A DNA stretch of 64,000 nt from Hsuehochloa calcarea (GCA_036346395.1 CM070599.1:17227232-17291231); one strand, 5' to 3'; positions 46,635 through 58,503 are shown, numbered from the stretch's first letter. Notes: a model not told the origin generated them from the sequence alone. Translations and numbers: made by a program.

Positions 46635-48434
46635 TGTGGATATCATGGGAATATGCTCCAGATCTTAGGATGATGTGACAATTGGCAATGTTGTTTACGG
46701 TTTGTCGTTTCACGAGTTTTCGACAAAGCTACAGGCATTCTGGACAGGGGCGGTCCGACCGGTCCTAGCAATGGTCCGGCCGGTCCCAAATCGGTCGGAC
46801 CGGCCATGTCTTGTGATCGGACCATTGTGACCTAAAAGTGGTCAAAACGAGTGGGCCAAAAATAGGTGTTGTAGGCAAGTGAGGGATCCCAATGCACTTG
46901 GTCTCATGATTTTGGAGTCTCAAGAAGAAGTTCTATTCGTTTTAATTTCCGAAGGTTTGAATTTCGGGCATGAATTTGGCTAAGTCCTAGGCGGTCCGAC
47001 CGCTCACGAGGAGCGGTCCGGCCGCCAAAGGCGGTCCGACCGCTCACATGGAGCGGTCGGGCCGGTATTGACTTGAACGTCGGCCAACCGTGGCGATGTT
47101 GATTTGTTAGGTCAAAGTCATTAGTTTCATGGCATATGATTTGCATGATGCATGTTTTGACTAACATGGGTCAAGTTGTGAAGAACTTGTTCCCGAATTC
47201 GTGTTTGCTTGTCTATGGTTGTGCGGTAGCTTGGTGGTCAACGACGGTCAACGGCGAGAAGGATCGGGACTAGACTTGGAGAGTTGAGGTCGAGCGATCG
47301 GCGATGCGGGTGAGGTCAACGACTCAAGCGTGACACAAGATGGACAAGGGTGACCTATTGGCAAATCCATGACGCATGGTGAAGCGGTTTAGGTCAAAAA
47401 GTTAAAAGGCGCGCTGCGAAGCGTGCGTGTGTGACCCGTTTGTTAGTGGGCCTTAACGGGAGCCCAATTAATTCAAACCCTAGAGAGTTCTAGGCCTTCA
47501 CTGTAAATAGGAGGAGGTGGGGGCTGCACCTCTCTCTCTCGCTGTTTTTCACCTCTTTTGTTGCTTTCAAACCCTAATTGGCTTAGGGGGAGTTGAGGTG
47601 GAGGCTAGGGCTTTTCATGGTTTGAGGAGAATTTTGTGATCTTGGATTGACCAGCGATCCATGATGATGTGGGTGTAATCCAAAGAACGATCACGTTCTT
47701 AATCATGCAAGGTTTGCTTGAGATAGTCTCTTTTCGTTCTTGCTTTCAATTTCGTGATTTTAGGGCTTTCTTTGATCCGCGAGTTTGTGATTGATTCTTT
47801 CACGTGAATTAGCTTGCTGTGATATGTGTGAATCTATCTAGCATCATCTTGATCATCAATCTCTCACGAACAAGCATTAGGATCAAGTTTTCGTTCTTGC
47901 CCGGTTTTAGACCTTCTGTTAATCAATTGGCAATTGTTCAGGATCTATCCAAGAATTATCATAATATTCGATTGGAATAGGTCCTCAATAGCTTAGAGAA
48001 GGTGTGTGCAAAGTTTCATAAAGTTTGGAGTTGAGAATCAAAAGTTTGACCTAATTGCAACTTCGTCATCGGTGATTTTATCATTGCGGATCGGTTACGA
48101 GTCGGCGGTCAGACCGCCCGTCATCACCGGTCAGACCGATTTTGGAGCGGTCCGACCGCCAGTACAACAGCGGTCAGACCGCCCGGCAATCAGTCCAACC
48201 AGCTGGGTCCAGAGGTCAGACCGCCCATGCTTTGTGATTCTGCAATCTTAGTTGATTTTGTTATTTTGCTTAGGGGATTTAATTGGATTCAATACTAGTC
48301 TTCCGCTGTACTGGTATATTGATCTTCATAGCTTCCTAATAGCTATTGGAGTGAAATTGTGTTGAATTCATTATTTGGGAAAAAGTGAGCGTGCTCCTAT
48401 TCACCCCCCCTCTAGTCGCCTTTTCGGTCCAACA
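46635..48434 (-). mobile_element. Solo LTR-like element C, coding-free, GGTCGGACCG arrays
   Basis: In minus orientation it starts TGTTGGACCGAAAAGGCGAC, continues TAGAGGGGGGGTGAATAGG, and ends GATATCCACA. The 5-bp duplication CACAA is exact (46630-46634, 48435-48439). 1800 bp. It is the same family as element B: shared ends, shared CATCATCCTAAGATC near the 3' end, and clusters of GCGGTC(C/T)GACCG motifs at 46745-46810, 46985-47065 and 48100-48225. Solo LTR or non-autonomous element. Confidence 0.88.
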
Positions 48435-48439
48435 CACAA

Positions 48440-48806
48440 TAAGATATGAAAATATGAGAATCATGCAAAATATCCCTTGCAATGAAACTAAGCCGCCGCC
48501 CCATTGTAATATAATAACACACCATAAATGGAATCAATGTTCTAGCATATCACTCACACCATTTAGAGAATAATATGATGCTGAGATGATATTTCAAATT
48601 GAAAACGAGAGAAAGCATGCTCTACTTTTAGTTACCTATACTTCAGGAGGGTAACTTCATAGTCAGAAATTCAATTTTAGTGCAAACATTTTGTAAATAA
48701 TACTCAGTAGCAGCTAGGTAGAAGAGCTTGGCCTGAAAACAACTCAGTTAACCGAACCTCTTTTTGTTTTTGTGGTAGGGGAATAGAGTGAAAGGAGACA
48801 ACTTAC
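48440..48806. other. Non-coding, presumed intron of the RBM28-like relic
   Basis: No exon found. A second RRM of the RBM28-like gene would be expected downstream on the minus strand but is not seen here. Confidence 0.3.
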
Positions 48807-50846
48807 CTCCTCACCAAGTTGACCAGCCCAAACAATTGCTCCTTTGACCTCCTTACGATGCAAGCGAACTACATAATCGCAAGATGATTTGACACTTGCA
48901 AAGAGTACAACTATTGCATCTGTTGTGCATCCATCTCGTGCAAGCCCTGGAGAGGATGATTACAGTCATATTCTACCATTAAAACTGTTTCAAGAAAGAC
49001 ATGCTAGTTGTACTAAATGAGAATGATTATGAATGCTTGGAAGCAAACGATAGGTGAACTTAAGACTGAGACATGTCTGGCAAAGTGCAAGATTTATTCC
49101 AGTTTTTCTCTCAAAATGCTACAACAACAAATTTACTCAATACGAGTTGGTGGCACATCCCTTTTTTGTTGTTCTCTTGCTTTTCAACGATATCTTAAGC
49201 TAACAAAGAAAGAATCTCTACAAAAGAAAAATAAAGAAACAATCACAATATTCTCCATTTAGCCAACCTTGGCTATTAAAGGATAGTGAAGTTTATAAAA
49301 TTTTCTCCAGTAAGGAATGGCCGAATAAGACTTAATGGACAAATGAGAACTGCGAGTATGTGCCCACAGATGAAAGAATAGAAAATCCATAATGTTCTTT
49401 TTAAAGAAAAAAAAACACATCTGGCTAGAAGTGGAGCTAGGATCTCAGAGATTGTATAAATAACACCGCTGAAACAATCACATTTTCCACCCTCCAGCAG
49501 CCTTCAAAAGTACGCTAGCAATGTGCAAAGACCAAATATCAATCATCTTTGCATGCATACAATCAGTATTGCCAATGCTAGCTTCCTTCTCTACTATGGT
49601 ATCCTTGGTCAACAATTGTGGTGGTATCTATTTTATGAAAGATTTTCTTATGTTTGCAGAAGCAGAAGTATCATCTGCTTCACTTTTTGCATCGAAATCA
49701 TTGGTTTACACCGCATAAAAGCAAAAAAAATAGCCAAACAATAATAACCTCAATCTATTGAATTTCAAAATAGAGATTTACCGCTCTCCTTCTTTTGCAA
49801 ACATTCCTTCAGTAGAGCACGATGCATTGCTATCTTAACTCTGATCTTCCTAGCAACAACAACTAATCCATTCTTTTGCTGAATAGCTCCTCAACATCTT
49901 GAACGGTTGCACTGGTACCAAAGTAACACATTAAGTCAAAAATGCAAATGGGGTCAAAGTCAGCAGAAACATACTCCTTTATGAACAACAATTACACTTG
50001 TACCAATACAAGGAAAATCAAACTATATCAACCAAACTTATATGATTTGGTCCATTCATTGGTCAAGTGGATGACATATGGTCAGGAACTTAGTGAACCA
50101 GTAGTAACTACTATGAGGGGCCTTATAGTGCTAACCATATTAACCATGGTATTTTCAAGTGTTTAAACCAGTAGAGATTGTGGTATAGATTAATTTATGC
50201 TTAGAATTTAACAATTAGTTCGCTAGACTTACATTGTCCATGATCAAAACCACTTCTCACAAAAATGCATGAAAAAGCAGGTACCGAAAATATCCTCAAA
50301 GGCAAGCTCCGAAACTTACAATTGTACGAATCCAAAACCTCGATTCGTTTCGATCCTGCAGCAAAAACAACCAAAACCGCATAAGCAAACCCCTTCATCA
50401 TAAGCAACATGAAATTACTCCCAAATAAATAGCCACCAAAGTGCTCAATCCTCTCCTTTTGGCGCGACCATGAAGCAGCACCTCATCGGCCCGATCTCAC
50501 TAAACACCTCCTCGAGCTACACAATGCAAAGCCCATCTCACACTGTAAATCCAAAGCACTTGATTCTAAGGCTCTAAGCTATAAATTCGCAAGGGTTAGG
50601 TGGAGCTCGCGCTTACGTCATAAGACTTGAAGGTGTAGGGCAGGTTGGAGATGAAGACGGTGGAGGGGCTGCGCCCTCCAGCACCATCGCCGGTGACCGT
50701 GTCGCCTTCTGCGGAAACTTCGCCACCGCCGTCGTGCTGCTCCTGGTTACCATCGCCGGCATTGTAGGTATCATGGGAGGCTGGATCTGGCGCTGGCAAG
50801 GTCGGGGCGGCCGGATCTTGCGCTCACTGCCCACATGCAGTGCCCT
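48807..50846 (-). pseudogene. RBM28-like RNA-binding protein gene (decayed, partial)
   Basis: RBM28-type proteins carry several RRM domains and act in nucleolar RNA processing. Exon 1 (ends 50617) has STVFISNLPYTFKSYD before a GTAAGC donor. Exon 2 (50456-50516) has LEEVFSEIGPMRCCFMVAPK but the donor reads GAGAGG, not GT. Exon 3 (50320-50355) has NRGFGFVQ, shifted by one missing base relative to exon 2. Exon 4 (49792-49911) has ATVQDVE, then a one-base deletion, then AIQQKNGLVVVARKIRVKIA. Exon 5 (48807-48946) has LARDGCTTDAIVVLFASVKS and RKEVKGAIVWAGQLGEE. No start codon lies in frame upstream (a TGA is met near 50846), and RRM2 onward is absent. Three independent lesions point to a pseudogene. 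Confidence 0.75.
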
Positions 50847-51310
50847 TGCTCGCCAATGTTGGTGAGGTCGGGGCAACCAAATCCGACGAGGATGTAGTAA
50901 GAGTGGGGTGTCGTAGGGGCGGTGGCGTTGCAGGTGAGGGGAGGAAGGGAGTGCTCGTGGGGGGACAGGGTGGCTCGGGTGGGAGAGGATAGGGTTTCCT
51001 TCCTTTGTGAGGGTGTGGAAGCCGCGGGGAAATCGCGCGACGGGCAATGCCCAGATGTCGGCGCGCCCAATTTTGGAGAGGAAGGGGCGTCTCTAGCGTG
51101 GCCACCGGCATATGCTAGTGGGAGGATGAGGGAAGGAGGAGGATGACGAGGTGGTGGAGAAGGCGGTAGAGGTGGCAACAGTTGTGGAAGGGGCAAGGGG
51201 AACATAGGAGGAAGGGGTTAGGGACGAAGTAAGTCGTGGCCCTCGCGTGGGAATCGGGGGAGGTGCGGTTGGGCCCAGTGTCGGTGCCGAAATTTTAAGG
51301 GGCATAAAAA
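50847..51310 (-). other. GC-rich block upstream of the RBM28-like relic
   Basis: Several overlapping proline/serine-rich frames on the minus strand and one on the plus strand, none recognisable. It is probably promoter, 5' UTR or rearranged sequence. Confidence 0.3.
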
Positions 51311-53600
51311 CAAGAACGCATCACTCACCACGATTAGTCTTTTTAGGTAGTAAAGATAAAATTCCTCTATTAAATCAGATAATAGTAGAAATAAAGTGTG
51401 GCGCTTCCATACGATAATATGCTAGTGTTGCTCATTTCCCTCGAGGCAACGACAACGCTATCATTGCTCCGGTGCTAGCCATAGTGAAAATAATCTATTG
51501 CTTTAAAGAGTAGAACAATGTATGCCTATTTGGACGCTTATTGAATCGAACAATTTAGACTATTTTCTTTGGGAATCTTCTCCGACAAGCTCAACAGTGG
51601 GTAATGGCTAAGGTTAGGGTTTCGGATTCATGAGTAGTGTTGCCGGTTGTAGGATCGGAGGAGGGCTATAGTTAGAGCATATAGAATAGTGTGATGTCAG
51701 TTGTCTATAAGTAAGCCTTGTCATGTAGGATATGATATGATGTAGATGAGAGGGAGAGCATAGAGAATTATGTCGTCTCTAATACAGTAATCGACTGTAA
51801 CACGAGAAATACATATGAAGTAGTTGTCTATAGAGACACGTAAAAAGATAATATATTTTAAGAGCTATCTTTAGTATTGACTGTAGATGGCATAAAGAAG
51901 TACTATATACAATAATTGTAGCGGCATGATAGCAACCGCAAAGTGCAGCGAGTGCTGAAAGCACGAGCAGCTGGCAGCTGCACCGAAAGCCGGGTAGGGC
52001 GGGGGCAGCCAGAGGTGAGGTAGTTTGAAGCGGGCTGAAGGTAGCAGCTCAGCACGACTAACGCGCGACTGGCGTCCATTTTATTTTAAATGAATTTTTA
52101 CCTGTATACGTTAGAGCGTAGCATATCTTTGCCATACAGGACCTTCGGTATACAATAGTGCATATATATTTTTTGTCTTCAGCGAACAACTGTACCTCAT
52201 TAAAAAGGATGAAAAATCAACCCTAACACAGCGCACCGAAATAACATAGATAATACATTGGAACACATTGGAACGCTGGTAACTTAGCCGATATTGTAAT
52301 AATCGTTACTTACATCTTCATGTCCTAATGGTTCTTGCAGTCTCGTTACAAGCTTCGGTTGGATCCAACAGTGCAGGAAGTTAAGAAACTTTGTAATACT
52401 TGCCGCAAATATGACGGATCTGAGAAGAGTCTTTTTTCATTACCGTGGTCACAGTGTACAAAATCTTACAGCTAATGGAGAGTTTTTTTTTGTTTAACAA
52501 CATGAATATTTATTTAGACCATACGTAGGTTGCTGCATTATTTATCAATAGATGTCTTCAGTGAAGTGGCCTTTTTTGTATTTTGGTGTAGAGTTACACG
52601 CAGTACATTCCACTTCCTATTACTGATTTTTATCCATGGCTCAAAATACCTTCTATTTATGTCTTTGCCTGCTCAGCTGGCAGTATATTCCGCATAGGAA
52701 TCTATTAGGTCATATTAAAAAAAATGTTCATATTCCGCATAGGAATCTATTAGGTCATATTAAAAAAAATGTTCTCGCATCAATACAAATTCAATACGGA
52801 TTTATCTTTAGGACATTGCTTAAACTAAGATATTCTTACAAACAAACAATTCTTATATAGCAATCACATTAGATTGCAAACTACACATTCATTTATACAC
52901 TAAAAAAACCTCACCCTGTACATCGTTAGAGCATTGTCGACACGAGCGAAGCGCACCAAACATCCTAGTAGATAATACATTGGAACACATTGGAACGCTG
53001 GTAAATTGCTACCTCGTTATGGATAATTGGTGTGGTGAAACCGTGAAAAAATTAGCGGATGGCATTTGTGAGCAAAGCTAGCGTAAAAACAAATACGGTT
53101 ACAGCTGAACAGAGAGGGACAGTTCGAATGATTTACCTGCTCGGCGAAGCAGTTCGCTAGACCAATTCATGATGCATCTAGTCAAGGGTGTACTTGTTAC
53201 TGAGTTCCATAAAATTTTTCTTATCGTTAAATTGTTGTAAGACCAAGAAAGGTACAGATAATTTGTTTGATTCAGTACAATACTATAAATGCTTAGCATT
53301 CTCGTAAATACTTCTGAAGTGCGAGGCTTGAGAGACTCGTTCTTCTTCCTATCTCAAGATGAAAGGAAATTGCAGTTTATTGCAGGTGGTATGATATCTT
53401 CTGTCCAGGCAAAATGCCTTTTACATGCCAATATAAGTATACTGCAACTCAAACTTTTCATGTTAGTCTAAAGGAGGCAAAGGCTTGAATTCGCGCTTCG
53501 ACTCTTCCCCTTTTATGCAGGGGCAAACATTCCCACAGGTCCATAACAATAGGAACAAATGACGACACACACCTACTTCTAAAAATCCCAGGAACGAGTT
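51311..53600. other. No supported gene; short duplications
   Basis: It contains a dispersed duplicate: AATACATTGGAACACATTGG followed by AACGCTGGTAA occurs at about 52253 and 52976. The 51640-51920 part looks MITE-like (internal inverted similarity such as TTGTCTATAGAGACA) but has no clear ends. Confidence 0.4.
52686..52775 (+). repeat. 45-bp perfect tandem duplication
   Basis: Two copies start TATTCCGCATAGGAATCTAT at 52686 and 52731. Confidence 0.93.
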
Positions 53601-53618
53601 GATACAGACTGGAGGTAA

Positions 53619-56600
53619 TCATAAGTTTTCAGAACACGTCATTTTCTTTGTGCGGAAAATTATCCGCATGGCCATTTGGTCTTCAACACCATCAGTGTGT
53701 AAAACTATCCGCAGATCCATTTGGTCTTCAACACCATCAGTTGAAGAGTATTCATTCTCTGCAGTAAACGGCGAATCCACCACCTATGCACATGGTACAG
53801 ACTACAGACCATGCAACACCGAATAGTGAGCAGGCTGAATGGGCCCTAAAATAGCCCGAGCTGATTCATGTTGATACCTGTTGATCCAACAAATCCAATA
53901 CAAATGATGACCTGGTTCTCGTGTCCTACTAGTCAGCCCCCATTTGTCCAACCCTAGGCTATATCTCATGCTGCCCGTCAGTATAGCACAGTCAAGAATC
54001 ATCTGACCTACATACAGCACACGACAAACACCCAACGTCATCAACATTGCCATAAGGTTAACAAAATTCTCACGATGATCATAACCATGTATCCTTCACA
54101 GTGACAGTACATTTGTTAGTTGAACAGTTTGCCAATCCCGCTAAAACAGTAAAAGCTAAGACCACTGACTGAATGGTTATCATCAAAATGCAGCCACATG
54201 CAGGAAAAAGCAGGGCTAATTTACTGGACCTCCATGGGGAAAAATAGGCAGTTATAATCTACCTTTTTTACAGATCATCAACGCAAGTATATCACAAATA
54301 GGAGTTTCTAAAAAACCTTATGTGTGACCACTGCAAAATAATAATAAAAACAATCCAGATCTGGTTCACAATAGCCCTTGTGTAGTAAAATTACAACGTA
54401 AAAATCCGCAAAAAATTAGTATGAAACAGCCTTTGCCATGATTCTACAGTGAAAATGGAAGACACGTCATTTTAAGCACAAAAAATGGCATAGGGCAGGT
54501 TCAGCGGTTCCAGACAGATTATTTTGATATGCAAAAGTCAATGGTGTATTTGACAACTAAAACAGAAATGAAACAATAAGAACTTTGTGGAACCTTAGGT
54601 CTGGAAACTCTATGGCATACAGGGATGTTGGTCCTAGGGTAAAATATAAAATTAAGCACAAGGATAACAGATGGGGGGAAGGCTTTACAAGGAGCGCTAT
54701 CCACTATTATAAATAAACTTCCCCCACTTAGTTAACTCATAATTAATTAACTTCCCCCAGACATGTTTGCTGTATCTTTTCTTTTCCTAAAGCAAATAAA
54801 GCATACATAAGAACAGCGCAATGGACCATTCGTAAAAGGCAGAATTAATTTCCATCAGAACCATACCAACAGTTGGACTTGGACCACTTGTTTTATTCAG
54901 GTAACATACAACATGCCGTTACAAAGTATATGCCAAAGTAAAGCATGATGGTGATAAACAAAACCTGAATTTAGAATCATACAAAAGGAGCACTTTGGAT
55001 ACCACCGAAAAGTGCTACAGTTGGCAACTTGGCATGTCATTATCTTTAGAAGTTATTGCTGGATATATATATAAAAGCCATCTAAAGTGATGAATATATC
55101 AAGAACTGGAAGTGCATAGGAGACATTAACAGCACACAAATAGATGACACAAATCCGAAGCAGGTTTGGTACACAGATCTGATCAACTCAAGATCCTCCT
55201 ATACACAAAAGGAACCATGATTGCATTGCAGAAGTGCATATTGCAGATAACACATAACACAGCATAGAAGCAGGAAAAATATGGTATTTTAATTTTTAAC
55301 ATACTCTGATATTCGATGTATTTTAGGAACTTGTACTTGGAAAAGAATAGCAAAAACAGGGAATGGGGCAATTGAACAATTACTATATCAGACAGTTATT
55401 GCTGTGGCATGACTCATTATGAAATGCATGATTTGAACCAGAAGTATTTGACTATGACTAAGCTAATGTCACGTGCCTCGGGTAAGGGTAAGGACGTATA
55501 GGGTATGAGTGGGAGGTGGGAGGTTTAGGCCCACACTTGTGTCCGGGAGCCGTGGTGGAGGGTGAGGGACAGCGCACGGCAAGAGGGAGGCGACGTGCGC
55601 CTGGAGGCTGGGAGGAGCAAGGGAGAAGGAGATTAGGGATACTAATTTGCTTGCTTTATTTCATCCTCTCCTCTCCTTTAAATAGAGAGTCTTTACAAAT
55701 AAAGAGACCGGAAGGATCTCGATCTAGGATCTTTTCTAACTTGCAAGCAAAGAAAGAGGGTGTGGGCCCTAGGCTGCCGCCGGCCGGGCTGTGCCCTTGT
55801 GGTGTCAGCGGTAGACCTGGCCCCACATGACAGCTAATTAAAGCAAACAAAAAAGGTGATATATTATAATAAAAGTTAACTGGCAACTTTTTCACAAAAT
55901 AAAAGCAAAACAATTCCTCCCATTCATAAACAACATCAGCACTACGAACATGGATAAAGAAAAGAAGAAGATATGATTTGCAAAAGTTGAATGAGGAAAA
56001 ACTGTTTTCCAAAGAAGAATGTACATCAATGAGCTGTCTTTATGATATGACATGGTTAAGCACATATTCGTAGTTTCCATGGCCCAATGCGCTTGTTTAA
56101 TGTTTATAGTGTACAACTGTTCAGAAACATAAGAAAACTGCAATTGAAATGTCACCTTATTGAGTATGAGTCCTATTAGAATATGCCAATATGTGGGTGT
56201 ACAAAAATATATTAATGTATGAATAACATTGAGAAGACAGACTCACCTAGAGGATTCACCGAATAAATTTGCAGGATCATATCTTTCTTCATATGTGAAA
56301 GATTGCTGCGCTTTTTGACTTGTAGAATGTCCCAATGCATTAGTGTCATCAATACTATGCAGCTTTGCTTCCAGAAGGGTAAGAGAAGAGTCTAATTTAA
56401 CTATTTTCCTGGAAATGGACATTCCATAGTTTTATCAGCACAGGCACACAAAATCATTAGGATATGTATTGCGGTATGCAGATTTTAGTAACAGAGAAAC
56501 AAGAAATGACTTATGCAAAGCATTGCGATTTGTTGTGTACTATTTCTGCAGGAAGTCTAGTCATGAGGTCAATGCTACTTCAAAAAATTCGTTTCAGCTA

Positions 56601-57399
56601 AAGCTCTACGCGAACTGCTATCGAAAAAATGTCAGGTCTGAACTGTAAGGCTGCCACCACAATGAAGTTATCCATCCAAAAACCCAATTCAAAGTATGTT
56701 AACACAATCCATGGAAATAAAAAACAACACCTTTTACAGCATGAGTTCTCGTTAACACCCTCCAGGAATTTTTCAGCCACACGAGTACACGACATAGGTT
56801 GCACAAGCAAGTTCTTCACATTTAGTAAACACTCCAAAAGAATCCACCCAATGTATACCATGAAATCAGCAGAAAATTTGTACTTCTACAGTGGCCTGCT
56901 ATTTCCCCAAATAGATTTCCAAAAATCTTTTCCTAACAAAATTCACAAACTTCTCTAATGCGCCTAAGAACCAACCTGAAGTCATCTAGCGACATCAATC
57001 CTTGAACATATACACAAGAACAAGTGGCTCTAGCGTTCTCCCGGAATTCAGGAAATTTTGGACTTCTTTTTACCTGTGGAGGAGCGCGAGCTTGTCGTTG
57101 CAGAGCGCAGCGAACGAGTTAAGGAATTCCACCGTATTGGCTATGAACATGTTCACCTGCAGTTCATACATTCGTAGTCAGTCAAAAACACCCGTGGTTG
57201 CTCCGGGGAATCACGAACAAGATCGGGAGATTGGAGAGGAAGGGGAGAAGGGGCGGACCAGGTATATGGTCCTCTGGTCGGAGACGGCGATGGCCCTCGC
57301 GTTCTCCTCATTGTCGTCTTCCGTTGGTGCCGGAGAAGGAGGCGGCCGCGGCGAGTGGCTGGAAGCGCTCGCCGCGGTCGATCTCAGGTGACGCAGCAT
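53619..57399 (-). CDS. CCDC53/WASHC3-like coiled-coil protein (four exons seen)
   Basis: The family (DUF2360) is a small coiled-coil subunit of the animal WASH complex; the plant role is uncertain. Exon 1 (57259-57399, 47 codons) runs from ATG 57399 to VSDQRTIYL at a GTCCGC donor. Exon 2 (57074-57156) after CTGCAG reads VNMFIANTVEFLNSFAALCN, the conserved core. Exon 3 (56247-56408) reads KIVKLDSSLTLLEAKLHSID to a GTGAGT donor. The terminal exon (53619-53783) after GCATAG ends ...TCSENL with TGA. Phases join for exons 1-2-3. Exon 3 ends in phase 2 while the terminal exon starts in phase 0, so one further exon in the 2.4 kb between is missing from my model. A 45-bp in-frame duplication lies in the last exon. 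Confidence 0.68.
53652..53741 (-). repeat. 45-bp in-frame tandem duplication in the CCDC53-like terminal exon
   Basis: Copies 53652-53696 and 53697-53741 encode TDGVEDQMAMRIIFR and TDGVEDQMDLRIVLH. The length is a multiple of three, so the reading frame is kept. Confidence 0.88.
53784..56246. other. Long intron region of the CCDC53-like gene
   Basis: Holds the unplaced exon. A GC-rich insert-like block (about 55470-55840) has an open frame on the plus strand (55516-55830) that I do not recognise. No TE ends could be fixed. Confidence 0.35.
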
Positions 57400-57734
57400 G
57401 GTGCAGACGCCGCTCGCGACGATGACGACGAAAACGAGGCGGAGGAGGTGGCCGGTAAGAGGCACGGCAGTGCGAGGCCGACGGCCACAACGACGTGGCA
57501 GTTTCACCGAGCCACCACCGGGAGGATCAAGGAAGGAGAAGGGAGCGGTGGCCGGAAGCGGAGCGAACGAGGCGAGAACGGCGGCGCGCCCGAGGGCTAG
57601 GAGGGCGAAAGATCTTATGCGGACTGAAATAGCGGTATCTGAGTGTCAACTGCGGCCCGTGTATGCAATAATTAGCTGTGATATCATTCATCCCGCGAAG
57701 CAGAAATAACTGTGTACATAGAGAATTCGTTTTA

Positions 57735-58035
57735 TTATTTACATTTTTAAAAAAAAGTTATTTTAAAGAATTTTATTTTCAATTCTAACCCCTTTGATGA
57801 CCCGCAACGTAATCAAACTATATTGTCATGCCATTTTTCTTAGTGTGACAAAACTTAGGTAAAAAATAAATGCGTTCAAAGGGGTCGGTGATGTGACAGC
57901 ATAATTTGATCATACTGCGGTCGGTGGTGTGACAGTATAGTTTAATCACGCCACAGGTCATGACGTGTCCAAAGATATCAGAATTAAAAATAGAGTTAGA
58001 AAGCTGCTATTCTTAATATATATATATTTTTTAAA
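57735..58035. mobile_element. Foldback MITE-like element, copy 2
   Basis: Same design as 6976-7262: TTTTATTTTCAATTCTAACC near the left end pairs with the complement near 57980-58000 (CAGAATTAAAAATAGAGTT), with inner TGTCATGCCA / GTGTGACAG / CACGCCACAGG motifs. The interior differs from copy 1. Confidence 0.6.
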
Positions 58036-58099
58036 AAATAAAAAGCCAGACGTAGAAGCCTGTCATCATTAGCAACAAAATAGTGAATTATTTTAATTA

Positions 58100-58101
58100 T
58101 T

Positions 58102-58141
<40 letters not shown>

Positions 58142-58160
58142 TATATATATATATATATGA
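58100..58160. repeat. (AT)n microsatellite
   Basis: An (AT)n run interrupted by GAG at about 58138-58140. Confidence 0.9.
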
Positions 58161-58170
58161 GTAATTCAAA

Positions 58171-58381
58171 GCTAAGGTGTTAATACCAATCTTGACAGTC
58201 GGATCTGGATCTTAACCGTTGGAGGTGGAAGGATGCATGGTGTTTAATGAAGACGCATTAATGAAGGTGCATTGAAGATGGGAGTATGCAAAGTGATTAA
58301 ATGGTTTAGAGGTGGGAGCCCGTATTAATCTTGGTTGTTCAATTCAGATCCAACAGTCAAGATTGATATTAGCACCTTAGC
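58171..58381. mobile_element. MITE with ~38-bp terminal inverted repeats
   Basis: The left end is GCTAAGGTGTTAATACCAAT followed by CTTGACAGTCGGATCTG. The right end, reverse-complemented, is GCTAAGGTGCTAATATCAAT followed by CTTGACTGTTGGATCTG. About 211 bp, with AT microsatellites on both sides; no clear target duplication. Confidence 0.8.
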
Positions 58382-58391
58382 ACTAGATACG

Positions 58392-58394
<3 letters not shown>

Positions 58395-58461
<67 letters not shown>
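58395..58461. repeat. (TA)n(GA)n compound microsatellite
   Basis: About 20 TA units followed by about 12 GA units. Confidence 0.92.
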
Positions 58462-58503
58462 TTCATCTCCATTTTTGTATTACTCCTATCAGAGTGCGAA
58501 CTA

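Noticed and set aside
50613..51205. Proline-rich minus-strand frames as an independent protein
   Set aside because: They overlap the RBM28-like exon 1 in another frame and extend into GC-rich upstream sequence with no known domain.
55516..55830. 104-codon plus-strand frame
   Set aside because: It lies in an intron of the CCDC53-like gene, opposite strand, with no recognisable protein; probably part of an insertion.
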